Origin: Aplectana chamaeleonis
Lineage: Eukaryota > Nematoda > Chromadorea > Rhabditida > Cosmocercidae
Assembly: GCA_029168955.1 (NCBI GenBank)
Contig: JAPDOI010001060.1
Coordinates: 124,001-188,000, forward strand
DNA: 64,000 nt
Direction: 5' to 3'
Both the position numbers and the translations under genes were made by a program. Positions 44,229-55,778 of the stretch are shown in pieces. Numbering within the stretch: position 1 is the stretch's first letter; the number at the start of each line of letters is the position of its first letter. Under the pieces are notes generated by a model. The model saw nothing but the letters and a program-made list of their open reading frames with translations. It searched no databases and was not told the DNA's origin.

Positions 44229-44520
44229 TTAAGGATTCAATAACGTGCACACTGCTTTTTAAAAACACTGCTTTTCAACTAGAATCCACACGAATAGCTC
44301 TTGATGAATGAAACATTTTCGCTCTCACAATTTTATCTGACTTTGCTGCTGTTTTTTATCACACCGTGTGTGAGGCTCCCCATCTAAAGTGGCCTAACAT
44401 TTCTGGATCCTCTCGACATTGCGCTGGATAATTCCAACGTGGTGCAGCTATGAAATCGCAATCTAGAACACAATTCAAAGACAGCTTAGGAGCGAAAAAA
44501 ACCGTACCCGACTTTATTAA

Positions 44521-45139
44521 CCCATTCACGACCACGTGTTCCACCGGTGGGACACGCGTTGACTACCACTTCGGACCGCGTGTCCCACCGGTGGGCCACC
44601 ATTCTCAAAAATCGATTTCTCCGTCACAAGAAACTACCTTCGAACCTACATATGATCAATGTATTGACCTACCCAACACTTGAATAAAAACCTCGTGGTC
44701 CATCAGTAGGTCAAGTGCAACAACATATCTAGACTTTCATAAAATCAGGTGCACTGAAGTAGAGGAAAAAACGGCTGTAAAATGATTTCAAAAGCACCTT
44801 ATAATTTCTTTTGTCGTCTATTGCTAGTTTTTAGGTTGCTTTGTAGGAACCTATCGTTTGAAACACGTTCCCTTTTCTAAGCCCGTCGCAGCTCAGTTGA
44901 CCCCGTTTTGGTTTTGAATAATTGTTTCTTGATAACGAAAGCGTCTCGGAAGCTCAAACTCTGATACTGTCCAACCCTCGTCGATAGCTACAATATAGAC
45001 ACAAAAAAGGGAAAGCAATCACCCGTGGGACGCTATTCAAGCCAGCGTGTCCCACCGGTGGGACACGTTATACGGTGACGCAATATTGCACGCGGGCCGA
45101 ACGTGCAGCCACCCAAAATTAGGCGTGGTCGTGAATGGG
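44521..45139. mobile_element. piggyBac-like MITE, 619 bp, TTAA-flanked
   Basis: The ends CCCATTCACGACCACG and inverse, with TTAA on each side, have the piggyBac signature (TTAA target and CCC tip). GTCCCACCGGTGGGAC palindromes lie near both ends (about 44543, 44580 and 45047). It is non-coding. It sits within a remnant of another TTAA-type MITE that continues at 45144. Confidence 0.9.
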
Positions 45140-45143
45140 TTAA

Positions 45144-45585
45144 CCACAATCCATACTCTGAATCGACGTTTCGTTTTTCTTCTTATCTTGGGGTGAATTT
45201 CACGCAGACCACAAAGGTGTTCCCACAGTCGCTCACGATTCACTACGAACGGAGTTATGGCCGATTGAACATTTTGAATTAGAACGGCGAGAGGTTCGCG
45301 GGCAAGTTGTCTCGTTATTCTCAGTCATCGTTGTGAAACAGGCCAAGATATAAAGCCAGGTCAAAAGCAAATGGAAGACAATAGATTTTGAATGAAATCA
45401 GCTGCGCTTCTCTTCCCTATTGAGATCGGAAGCTTGTCGGTGGGCGTAACCCATCTTTTCCTTCATGGGGGCATGGCCGACTTTTCCCTCGCTTTTTCTC
45501 ACTTATTCGCGCTAGGCAGGCTTGCTATGCACGATGGCCGGACCATAATATCAGAAATTACCCTTGAGATTCGACTGTGCCTTTA
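45144..45585. mobile_element. right part of a TTAA-type MITE
   Basis: It ends ACTGTGCCT then TTAA, and holds GAACGGAGTTATGG and GGGCAAGTTGTCTCG, words shared with the AGGCAGTG and type C copies. The left part is separated by the piggyBac-like insertion and not clearly recognised. Confidence 0.55.
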
Positions 45586-45589
45586 AAGG

Positions 45590-48560
45590 GAGGCTCATTT
45601 AGTCGCCAGTAAACCTACAGCGGATTCATCGGCTGCTGGCGACCCGCGGTGTTATAAATTCTGTGGTCCGTTTGACAGATTCGCGTTTCACTGTAAGTCT
45701 AAGAGATTATTAAATATAGCGGTAAGGCTGCGAAAAACTCTCAAATACTAAAGAAAAACTCTAAAAAATCTTCGAAACATTAACCATTCCGTCTTTCACG
45801 CCTATCTTTGTGTGTTTAGCACAATGTAGCGACGTCGGAAACTTCGAAGTCTGAAATGGTTTTGCGCCTAAAACTTCTTGTTTAGGTTAATTCTTTCTGT
45901 CTTTCTATTATTGCAGATTCCGAGCCTTCAATACGCATCTTCAAATGCAAGGGTTTCCCGAAAATTAGAGTGTTAATTTTGATTTGTCCGAGAGTAACGT
46001 TGCGCATCTCTTCCTGGTTCTTGATGATCGACCGGGAAAACGCCTTTTCTGACCACAGAACGGTTCTCACGGGGCTATGTGTACATATTATAATGGATAC
46101 GTCACATTGAGGTCTCAAGCTTGGCTAACTACATACCTCCACTTGGTTCAATCATGAGATTTAGGAGGGAGAACCAAAACTGGTTTTTCTAGGTGGACGC
46201 TTCCCTCGGAGCATTGTGAATTGCATACTGTTTTCGAAAAACTATAAGGTTTCACCAAACTCACTTTTTTTTATCCGCTCTCATTAATATGCATTGATCC
46301 GATAATAATGAAAATGGACATGGTTTTCAAAGAGCCTATACTGTAGGTAGATATTTAACAATCCGACCAAATATCTGAATGTGGAACCCATTCTCTCACA
46401 AAGAACTACATATAATGCTAATCCCCAAATTCCATGATTGCAGTCTGACGGGGTACACGTGGTCTGCCGCCAATGGACCGTCCCCTGAAATAGATAAGCC
46501 ATTGATTCGGAGCCCGACTGACTCGTAGTATTTCGCTACTTTCGTGGAAGCCTGCATCTATAGCCCGTTTTTGTTGTCTGCGTGGCCTTATATTACATTA
46601 ATACGGGGTGCCGTTCTCATACTATCTGACGTTTCACACTTGGTAATAATTATGCACATACATTAAAAAAATCTATGGTGAATATTATGTAAATATTAAT
46701 CTATGGTGAATATTATGTGCTAGTTTCGAAAGTTTTTATTCTACTAGAAGTTTGGCACTATGCGGAATACTTTGGTTCATGAGGTTTATTTAAAATGATC
46801 GAACAATCGACTAGCTCACAAGCTTAGTTTTAAATTATGAATTGAAATTATTCCCATGAACAACATTATGAAAGCTCATCCAATGTGCTCATTCAATGTG
46901 TAGTGTCATCATCGCATTGCAAAATGAAGTTGACTCTCTTTCCTTCCAAGTGAACTCATGTTTTCGGTTATCAGGTGGCTTTTTCGTCGAAACCTCCTTA
47001 TCACTATTTATATTTCACCGAGGCCCACAGCTCGGCTGCAGGTCATAATCGAAATCAACAGGTTGCTAGGAATGTACCAGAACTTACACACTTCAGAAAG
47101 AATCGCCGATTCGCTTTTCTGACTCACAAGAACTGTCCAGAGGGAAAAATGCTTTTAGCTCAGCTTAGTACACTTCCGAAAATAGTCCGCAGAGATAGGA
47201 ATGCAAGAATTTGCACTTACAGAAACGCTAAAAAGATTTGGAGCCGAATCTATAAAAAAAACTATGATGATCGCTAGAGAGAAACATTTTGTGTCAACAA
47301 GCATGTCGAGATTCGTCAGAAAGATGTTTATTCTTAGATCGTAACGTATAAGGGAGGTTAAGTGGCTTTCTATAGACAATCAGCTAAAAAGAGGAACTGC
47401 AGAAAGCTCCTGCGCCGTTTCACCAGAGTCTCGCACCGCGCCACCAGTGCCTTCATAGATGAGAAAATACTAATGGCGGAGCTTATTATAAACCGCTAAC
47501 ACGATCTGGCCGCCAACAAAAGCACCGACGCAGCCATACTGCTAGTAGAAATCACTGGAAGAACGGCCCATAAAACTTATGTTATGATTTCGAGATAAGT
47601 CGCAAGCGACGGTAAAACTCCTGTTTTCGTTGATGTTGGTGTCAAAGCCAGCACAGAAATTCATCAGCAAACAATCCTGAGGATATTTCAAAAACATGGT
47701 CAGTCTATCACTTTGCCTGCAAACTTTGCTGCGTCCTGAAAACTGCTAGCCAACAAGGCGGACAAAGCCAGCAGAGCGAAATTCGTGCAAGTGTGGTGTG
47801 GTCGCAAGCTTCTTGACTTCATTACGCAAGACGATTGGCAGTCCTGCTCACCAAAACCTAGATCATCCTGCCTCTCAGTGTCGAATCCATGGTCCGTGAA
47901 TCTCGTTCCACAAATTTGAACTTTTTCAAAGCTGTACTTAGGAAAGCGTGAGGTAAGAGGTAAGATGTACGACGACTACCTCCGAGATTGCTTCAGTGCT
48001 CCCTCTAGCAGACTTTTTAGGGGCTAGGTAGTTAATGTTGTGTGTTCACAATAGTATGAATAAACTTATCGGTTAGCTGAAGCTGAAGACAGATCTGGTG
48101 TTTAAAAAACACGACGATATCTGCGCTCCCATATTTATGGAACACCTCGCAGTTGTACTATAATGTTTGAGCTTCCATTGACCTGTGTTTAATGTCTATT
48201 GAAACGTGGCACAGTTAATATTTCATTGGGTTTTGATTCTCAGTTCTGTCTGTATGGGTCCCATGCTTCCTATGTATCCTATATATCCTATGCATATGCA
48301 TTTGTATCCTGACAAACTCTTCAAGTGCTGTTAAAAAAGTGGGGAAGGGGATCTCGTTCACTCCGTTCTAGAGCAAGCATAATTATCTTCAATCTCTGGT
48401 TGAGGGCAAGCCAAGCCACTGCTATGATAGCTTTATCATAAAAGTCGACCGGTTATTTCTTGGGAAACACAATGGTAGAATTGGAGAAACAACCGATCAG
48501 CTACCGAGATGGCGCGATAATAGTTGCAACGCAGCTTCCTAGAGATGGGATACAAACCAT
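45590..48560. other. no gene supported
   Basis: A 100-codon frame at 46975-47277 follows a good acceptor-like CGGTTATCAG and is basic near its end, but I recognise nothing in it. Lys/Arg-rich broken frames continue to about 47930. TCTATGGTGAATATTATGT is directly repeated at 46672 and 46701. Confidence 0.3.
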
Positions 48561-48777
48561 ACCTTCTCTACTATTCCCAGCCACGTGTATTGTATTTAAC
48601 CCCTAGTCTGTAGAATTTTAGTCCCAACCACATTATTCGTAGAGGCTGCGAAGAAAAAGCGAAACTCCCGCGGTTTCGGGTGCGGAGGGTAGGCGAAAGA
48701 CAGCGATGGAGAGGACGGCAACTCTGAGAAAATTTGCCGCGAACCTCCCGCAAACCTGCCGAGTCGTGGCCTAACAG

Positions 48778-48914
48778 GCGCCGACTCGGCAGGTTCAAGG
48801 CGCCGACACGGCAAGTTCAAGGCGCCGACTCGGCAGGTTCAAGGCGCCGTCTCGGCTGGTTCAAGGCGCCGACTCGGCTGGTTCAAGGCGCCGTCTCGGC
48901 TGGTTCAAGGCGCC
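48778..48914. repeat. 22-bp tandem array GGCGCCGACTCGGCAGGTTCAA
   Basis: About six units repeat every 22 bases, alternating GACTCGG with GTCTCGG. Each contains the 6-base palindrome GGCGCC. The left flank (CTCTGAGAAAATTTGCCGCG) matches in inverse the right end of the GCGGCAGGTT array at 50565-50770. Confidence 0.92.
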
Positions 48915-48949
48915 GACTGAATATTGCTTATACTTGAAGCACGAATTTC

Positions 48950-49470
48950 ATGCTTCCCCGCTGGCTGGCAAGCTTGTCAGGTTTCTCCCTCACCTCACAT
49001 GAAGGAGGTAATCCGGCTTTAAGCCACTTCAGTCAATGTGTGAATTTGGTCGGCCCGATCGTCTGTTCACCCAGCGCAGAGGCGTATCGTAGACCTCGCG
49101 GGTTCGATCAGTCGTTCAACGTGCGTGTCCCCGGTCAACTACCGAAAGAGTTTTGTGGTTTAGGTGACCCAATGGAAGCGACGCGGCCGCATATCCTGTG
49201 GGAGACTGCTTCCCTCCAATTCGCTCAGCCATAGTACGAAACAGCTCCTGCAGGTGACCTCGATCGCCTTTTTCTCCGACAGGAGACCGCTGCCAGTGTC
49301 GAAGAGATTTAGCCGCGTGTGCAAGCTCGCTTATATTTAGGATTAGAGAACGGAACTCTCGTGAAACGAGCATGCACAACGAACGAAACACATCGGAGGG
49401 AGAGCAAAATGTGCCGCACACGTTAGCCTCTGGGGAACTTTTTTCTGCCCGGCGCGCGCGGCCGCGCTGC
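48950..49470. other. GC-rich, no recognised gene
   Basis: Opposed open frames of about 94 and 118 codons overlap here, a sign of GC-rich composition and not of a gene. No domain was recognised. Confidence 0.3.
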
Positions 49471-49639
49471 AACGTCGTGATTGTAGCGCGCCTGCTATTT
49501 CCACATGCACTGTCCGCTCATCGTACGGTGCCTTAATTTGCTAAGGACAAGAATGTGTGGTGGACAAGGAAAAACGTATGAAAGAGATGAAAAAGGGCTC
49601 AATGGTGCATGGAAAAACAGCACTGAAACCTGGCATCCG

Positions 49640-50056
49640 ACGTCAATTATGGTGTGTCGCTTGCGCCACTGCAGACGACACACCATAACTCACGGCGACA
49701 TTCACAATTGCGATTGGCCGCATTGCTGTGGTAAAAATCTATGAGAAAACTACGTTTTACGTTGAGGTATGTTCTTCAGAAGGTGCAAAAACGATGAAAG
49801 CAGAATTTTTTCGTCATCATTCATCATCAGCAGCAGCATAACATCATCTCCCCACAACAATTGTACCTTCACATATTTCACCCTATAATTTCTGATTTCA
49901 TCGTCTTTACACCTTCTAAGGAACATACGTAAACGTAAAGCATAGTTTTCCAATAGATTTCACCACAGCAATGCTACGAAGCGCAATTTTGAAGGTCGCC
50001 GTTATTTATGATGTGTCGTCTGCACAGGCGCAAGCAAAACACCATAATTGAATGTC
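49640..50056. mobile_element. fold-back element, arms about 155 bases
   Basis: The left arm 49641-49800 and right arm about 49900-50055 are imperfect inverted copies, for example ATTATGGTGTGTCGCTTGCGCC against its complement near 50030 and GGTATGTTCTTCAGAAGGTG against its complement near 49915. The tips also contain a small palindrome of their own. It is non-coding. Confidence 0.8.
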
Positions 50057-50199
50057 AGGCGTAGATTCAGCTGCGTGTCGAAACGTTGTGAGAAAACTAC
50101 ACAACCGAACACAGAAAAAGATAAAGGAGAAAACAAGCACTTTTGCATTAAAAAAGTGGTGAAGTGAGGCATATATTGTAGGATTTCAGCTGGTTACGT

Positions 50200-51046
50200 G
50201 GAGGCAGCAGCACCGCACACGTCGCGCTCCATGAATGATGAGAATTCCGATTTTTTTACAGAGGACACGCTTTGTCCATGGGTGAATGCTTTGCTGTTGT
50301 TTTTTTCATACCGAATAGAGTTTAGTGTTTTTTGTGGGTTAATTTCATATCAAATTTCATAACTTACGAAAATGTTCGGAAATAACCGATTCACGATATT
50401 CCGAGTTCCCGTTAGGCCTCTCTCAGTGTTCGAACGCCGCGCGACGCGATAGGATGACAAACATGAATCATCAAGGTTACCAGGATTTCACGAAACATGT
50501 AAAACAAGGATAGACTGTTGACAACTTGGCTTCGTTAAGATCCTGAATAAGAACACAGTTCAGATGGGGTCGCGGCAGGTTTGCGGCAAGTTCGCGGCAG
50601 AGAGTAACATCGCGGTAGGTTGGCGGCAGGCACGCGGCAGGCTCGCACCAGCTCTAGAGTTAATACTGAAAGAGCATCGCGGTACCGAGGTGTTCGCGGT
50701 AGGTTCGAGGTTTGCGGTAGGTTTGCGGCAGATTCGCGGCAGGCGCGAGGTTCGCGGCAAGTTTTCTCAGAGAAGCGGAGGCAGCAGCACCGCAAACGTC
50801 GCGCTCCATGAATGATGAGAATTCCGATTTTTTTACAGAGGACACGCTTTGTCCATGGGCTGAATGCTTTGCTGTTGTTTTTTTCATACCGAATAGAGTT
50901 TAGTGTTTTTTGTGGGTTAATTTCATATCAAATTTCATAACTTACGAAAATGTTCGGAAATAACCGATTCACGATATTCCGAGTTCCCGTTAGGCCTCTT
51001 TCAGAGTTCGAACGCCGCGCGACGCGATAGGATGACAAACATGAGC
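50200..51046. repeat. 265-bp direct duplication, 577 bases apart
   Basis: Bases 50200-50466 and 50777-51046 are nearly identical, starting GGAGGCAGCAGCACCGCA and ending GATAGGATGACAAACATGA. Each copy ends with GGCCTCTYTCAGWGTTCGAA, the left tip of the Harbinger-like element seen at 14070. A GCGGCAGGTT array lies between the copies. Confidence 0.9.
50565..50770. repeat. GCGGCAGGTT short tandem array
   Basis: Variants of GCGGCAGGTT and GCGGTAGGTT recur every 10-20 bases. Related to the sequence beside the 22-bp array at 48720-48780. Confidence 0.8.
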
Positions 51047-52870
51047 ATCGATCGGGATGAGCACGTCGGTATGTATTCATGTGTGAAATAGGCCTTACAC
51101 TCAGCCCTGGTCGAAGGACATGAACTGTTTTGAAAGTCCTGTGATCTGCATCTCATCTAATAGCTTCGCGCTTTGTTAGTCCAACAACCAGAGAAATCAA
51201 ATCAATATTAAATAGGCTTCAATTATTTAAGTACAATATTCACTTCAACCGTTCTCATTGACATTTTCGTTTGTAGTTTATTTTGAAACGCTCGTAGTCA
51301 TTTGATGATTGGATTCATTCGTATGCATCTCATAGAGTGCGCATGACTGCTGTGAAGAATCGTATTCAAGATGACGTGCGGTCTGAAATGCGTCATTCAT
51401 ACATCCACTAAAAGTACATACATCTCAAGTTTTTAGCCTGTTCGGCTGCTAGAAAAGTTTTGATATGAAACGGAAAGCAGGGACTGTCAACATTATAAGG
51501 TTCCGGGAGGGAAACAAGAAACTTTCAATGTACAGGTTTCGTGTGCGGACGTTGCCGAAGCTGGAGACACACAGCTGATTCAGAAATGTTTTTCAGTTAG
51601 ATGTATTTAGTTGAAGATATAAACACGTAAAGAAGCGAACCATCGGGACAGGCACAATAGAATAATTGACACATAGACCGAAGAGCAAACCGACACGAAG
51701 AACGGTTTCGTATCAGCTACATGGATGCACGGTCGAGAAGGAATGGCCCGAATGTTGGTGGATTGGAGATTTTTCCCACAGTCTGGAGACATCCCTGCTC
51801 GTCGCAAATACAATCATCATCAAACGTGATGTATGTACAATTGCAACCAGTTCCCAGGTACTAAGCAGCAGTGGCGTTCGCAGGGTGGGATCTAACATAT
51901 TCGCGTAGCTTTTGTGTTTTGTTCCAATTGCCATTGTATGACAGGCCGTCTCCATAAGCCTTCAAAAGGATGATCGCCTGGAAAATTCAACTGAGTACTG
52001 GCATTGCATTCACCAAAACAACAGTGGCTAATATTTGCATGCATACGATTGTTACGAAAACAATTTCATTGATTCAGTTTCCGCTTCCAAACTGCTGTGC
52101 GGTGGCATATTCATAAGTTCTGTAATGCATTTAATTTAGACTTCTTCGCGTTCGTATTTGTCATCTCGAGATTTATGTTGTTTGCTCTCTTTGATGCCCA
52201 AAGATTTTCATGTGTGGGATGTTGCTGACCACCCACAGCATCCATAGCTAACTATTTTCCTTCTATTACGTGTACTACATTTTGTGAATTTTGAAATGGA
52301 TTATTCTTAGAATTTTTCAGATGTTAGTACAGACGATTCTATTACTGTATATGTTTATTCCATTGACGTTTCCTCTATATCACCGTGGGAGACTTGAAAG
52401 TCATCAGCGTCAGTGAAATGCCTTCCCTAGTATCCTGTTAAAATTCAAAAATGGAAAATTAAAGACTACGAGAACCTTACTGAATTAAGATGGGAGACGC
52501 TCACAGTTGCAGGAGAACTCGGTCCTACCAGGCCGCGCTGGTGTACAACGCGGTATTTCACCCAAACCAAACAGGTTCCGAATCCGGGGCTTTCTTCCCC
52601 TTCACAAATCGGGAAGGGAGAGTTGCTGACTCAGTGCTCCATATTCCACGCAAAGTCGGTCTCCAAAGTGAGCCTATTTGGCAGATATAGGAACACATGA
52701 AATCGCGGCGAAGGCGTTCTCATAAAATCAACGATCACACCAAAGCCAGCCCTAGCGCGTCAAGCCGAGTACGTTGTGGCACCCTAGGTGGAGAATGTAC
52801 AGTGTGGTCAGATGGCGCGTGTTCCCGCCATCAAAAGCATAGAACATTCAGGAAATTATTTTTCAGTCTC
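51047..52870. other. no gene recognised
   Basis: No paired repeat, tandem array or recognisable protein was found. Frames of 66-80 codons here are overlapping and unassignable. Confidence 0.35.
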
Positions 52871-52875
52871 CAAAC

Positions 52876-53300
52876 TTAAGTTACAGAGAGTCACAGTGGT
52901 ATCTCTGAAATCGCCCATGACCTCCTATGAACAGAGTTATGACTCCTTAAAAATGCCTATATTTTGATGGTGAAAAGTTGGTGAACAAGTTGTCTCGGGC
53001 CTGTATTTCTCTCCAATCGCAATCGTTGCCAGGATAAGGAGACAGTCTGGCAATGAACTGAAGAATGAAGACTTGTTGGAAATTCATCCATTCATATAGC
53101 CGCTATGGAGTTCGGAAATTTGGTAGGGGTGAGACCAGTGGTGGTGAGCGTAGGAGCATGGGCCTGTGGTGGTCGCTTTTATCTCGCTTACTTGAAGGAA
53201 TTCGGATCTCGCACTTGGCAAGTGTTATACAGGCGGGGTCTATCACACAATTAAATAACAATCACGCAATTCATGCCTGAGGGTGGAGTGTGTCTTTCTA
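52876..53300. mobile_element. TTAA-type MITE, type C
   Basis: It follows a TTAA at 52876 and aligns with 18364-18805 over most of its length (GGTATCTCTGAAATCG, GAACAGAGTTATGAC, GCCAGGATAAGGAGACAG, ATCTCGCTTA). The right end is eroded. Confidence 0.6.
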
Positions 53301-53364
53301 GGCAGGGTTTGCGATAGAAACGGTTGTTGTGCTATCTTCATAAGGAGGCAGATCTGGCCATCAA

Positions 53365-53516
53365 TAAGGCATAGGGACTCTCTAGACACCGAAGAGTTGT
53401 CTCCAGCGACTCTAATTCCACTCGGGACCGATTCGCTTCATTAGGGTAAGCTGACATGTCGAACTGCAAAAACGGGACAACTCTACCCTCTGTGTGTAAA
53501 CAGCCTCTGTCCCCAT
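53365..53516. mobile_element. MITE family B
   Basis: ATAGGGACTCTCTAGACACCGA at the left and TGTGTGTAAACAGCCTCTGTCCCC at the right are decayed family B ends. Internal words GACTCTAATTCCACTCG match the copy at 5402. No target duplication is visible. Confidence 0.75.
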
Positions 53517-53689
53517 CCCAGAAGTCAAAATAAATGAAAACTTTAGAAAAAAAGCTCCAGAACAAGTTGCCCAGTTGTGGTGTCCGCCCACCCCTAGTTA
53601 TCGCGATTTCTATAAATGACTGTTTCGCCATCTTTATTTTGATTCTGAAGTAAAATTTGAGCACCTCCAGAGACTACTGTCCACTTTAA

Positions 53690-54172
53690 AGGCAGTGTTC
53701 ACGATAATTTTCCTTCCCGAGTTTTCCACTCAAAACAATGCGTTGGGTACCAAAAGTTACCAAAATTACGAAGAAAGGGCGAGAAACGCACTTAATCGTC
53801 GTATTTTTGTGGCATTATTCTCGGGCTTGGACTAGTTTCCCGGTTGGACGAACATGTTCACGGTGGTTGTCACCGCTAAAAAATGAGGCTAATCGAAAAT
53901 GGAAGAATATTCTATGCAAAACAGTATTAGTCAGGGTCCGGAGGAAAGACCGGGGCAGGAGAGCGTAGAGAATTCTGAAGCTCGGGTCCACAAAAGATTT
54001 CATCGTCACAACAAACTGTTCCAATGAGAGTAAAGAGGCGGGGTGAGAGTAAAGGACTTCGTGCCTTTCCAGTGCGTTTTTCTCCATTTCTTCGTCATTT
54101 CAGTTCTACCTAGAGGCCAAACAATCGATTTAGCGATTAATCTGAAACCGAAGTTTATCGTGAACGCTGCCT
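53690..54172. mobile_element. TTAA-flanked MITE, AGGCAGTG ends with different interior
   Basis: The ends are AGGCAGTGTTCACGATAA and its inverse with TTAA on both sides, as in the other copies, but the interior is unrelated to them and matches the reverse remnant at 18860-19171. So two interiors share one set of ends. Confidence 0.88.
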
Positions 54173-55019
54173 TTAAGAGAAAAAAAGACCGATAAACAAG
54201 ATATCACAAGTTAGCTCAGTTGAACGCAAAACTCGTATGTCAGGCAGGAATCATATCCACATCGCATGGTTTTCCGGGCAGCAGTGTTACCATTACGCCG
54301 CCGACATCCCGCTCTGCATTCTTCCCTCATTCACACATGAACTATAGCATAGGCACAACAACAGATAACGGATATGATCTGGTAAGCACATATCGGCAAA
54401 AAAACAATAAACAAGCATTCAAGAAAATATCGTTGATTGGGGTGTAACTAGCCGTTCTAACTTGTTCTAGTGAATTTTCCCTCAAGTTTTCACTTTACTC
54501 ACTCATTTTTGCTCTTGTGGTCTACAGTCTCATGAAGAGAGCTCCACGCAAACTTGTTCTAGAAAATCCGGAAGCTGTAGCGCATTGAGCTACTGCTGAT
54601 TTCGCCCACTTTGCTAATGCCACACCTTGCTGTTGTCCTCGTACGATCATCTCACTCCATCGGACATTCAGTGCACGACCCAATTGAATTGATTCAGAAT
54701 CGCTCTAGTCTAGTTTCGACCAAACAATAGTCTCGCGAGCAAAATCGATGTGCACACCAGTCCCATCTGCCAAATGCTGAGCTAACAGAATCAATGACGA
54801 CTTTATAGTTTTCAAGACTAGTCCCACATATAAAGCAACTTACATTCTTCTGATAAAATTAACCACCACCGCAAGTTCTGATTGTTTGGGAGGATGTATT
54901 TTTCTGTCTCACACTCGTTTCCTGGATAGCCACAACACAGATCAAAATTCTACACGAATATTTCTTTTGCTCGTTGTCCTTATGGTTTCATCGTTTGACT
55001 GTCATCGTTTCTTTATCTG

Positions 55020-55505
55020 TGCACATGTTTCTAAGAGGTCCGTCTACACACATATACTTGCTCCTATTCACCCGGTACCTTACCTGAGTAGAAAATGTCC
55101 TTTTTCCAAGAAATGTCCTCAGAATTCCCGTCCGCCCATCCTGGCCAGTTTTTGTTGGCTTTTTGAGCCTTTTTAGCCTCCTTTTGCTACGAAAATCCTT
55201 TTTTCTATTCAAGTATTGAAGGAACGTTGTTTCTGTGGATAGTAACGCCCATTCATCCTTCGCTTTACCTGATTAGAGATACGGCGATGTTCATTCCCAT
55301 TTTACCAGAAATCCCCTCTGAAGTGATCCACCTGGCCGGTTTGTTGGCTTCTAAGGCCTCTTTTCGTCTCGAAAACCTCTTTTTTGTTTAGAGGTTGAGG
55401 GGACATTCCTTTGTAGCTAATTGGTCCTAATCGCCCAGTACATTAACTGATTAGGGTTACGGCAGAATTCATTCCCACTTTCCCTAAATTCTCAAAAATG
55501 CCTTA
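55020..55505. repeat. left arm of transposon: about 180-bp tandem units
   Basis: Markers TACCTGAGTAGA (55081), TACCTGATTAGAGATACGGC (55268) and TTAACTGATTAGGGTTACGG (55445) show 2.6 units of about 180 bases. Each unit has a CATTCCCATTT, CCTGGCC and TGTTGGCTT block. The same units occur inverted at 58065-58440, on the other side of a transposase pseudogene. Confidence 0.75.
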
Positions 55506-55778
55506 ACAGTGTGAACACAAAGACTTTCTAGCAGATCCAGCTTCTCTTCACGACATTCGCCAACATAAAGTACAAATCCGGTTAACAACAAGTAAAATAC
55601 AAAATTCGGTTAACAATATGTAAAGTATCAACCCGGTTAACAACAGGAAACAATGCCGTAACTGAATGACTGGCTAACAACTATGATACGACACAAATTT
55701 AAATAGTGCCTATGGAAAGTGAAGACTAGGAAGAAGATGATGTATCTACAGATCGGATTAGAGGTGGAGGCTTACAGG

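Noticed and set aside
46975..47940. Basic open frames as a transposase or host gene
   Set aside because: An acceptor-like site precedes the first frame, but no motif of any known family could be recognised and the frames break repeatedly.
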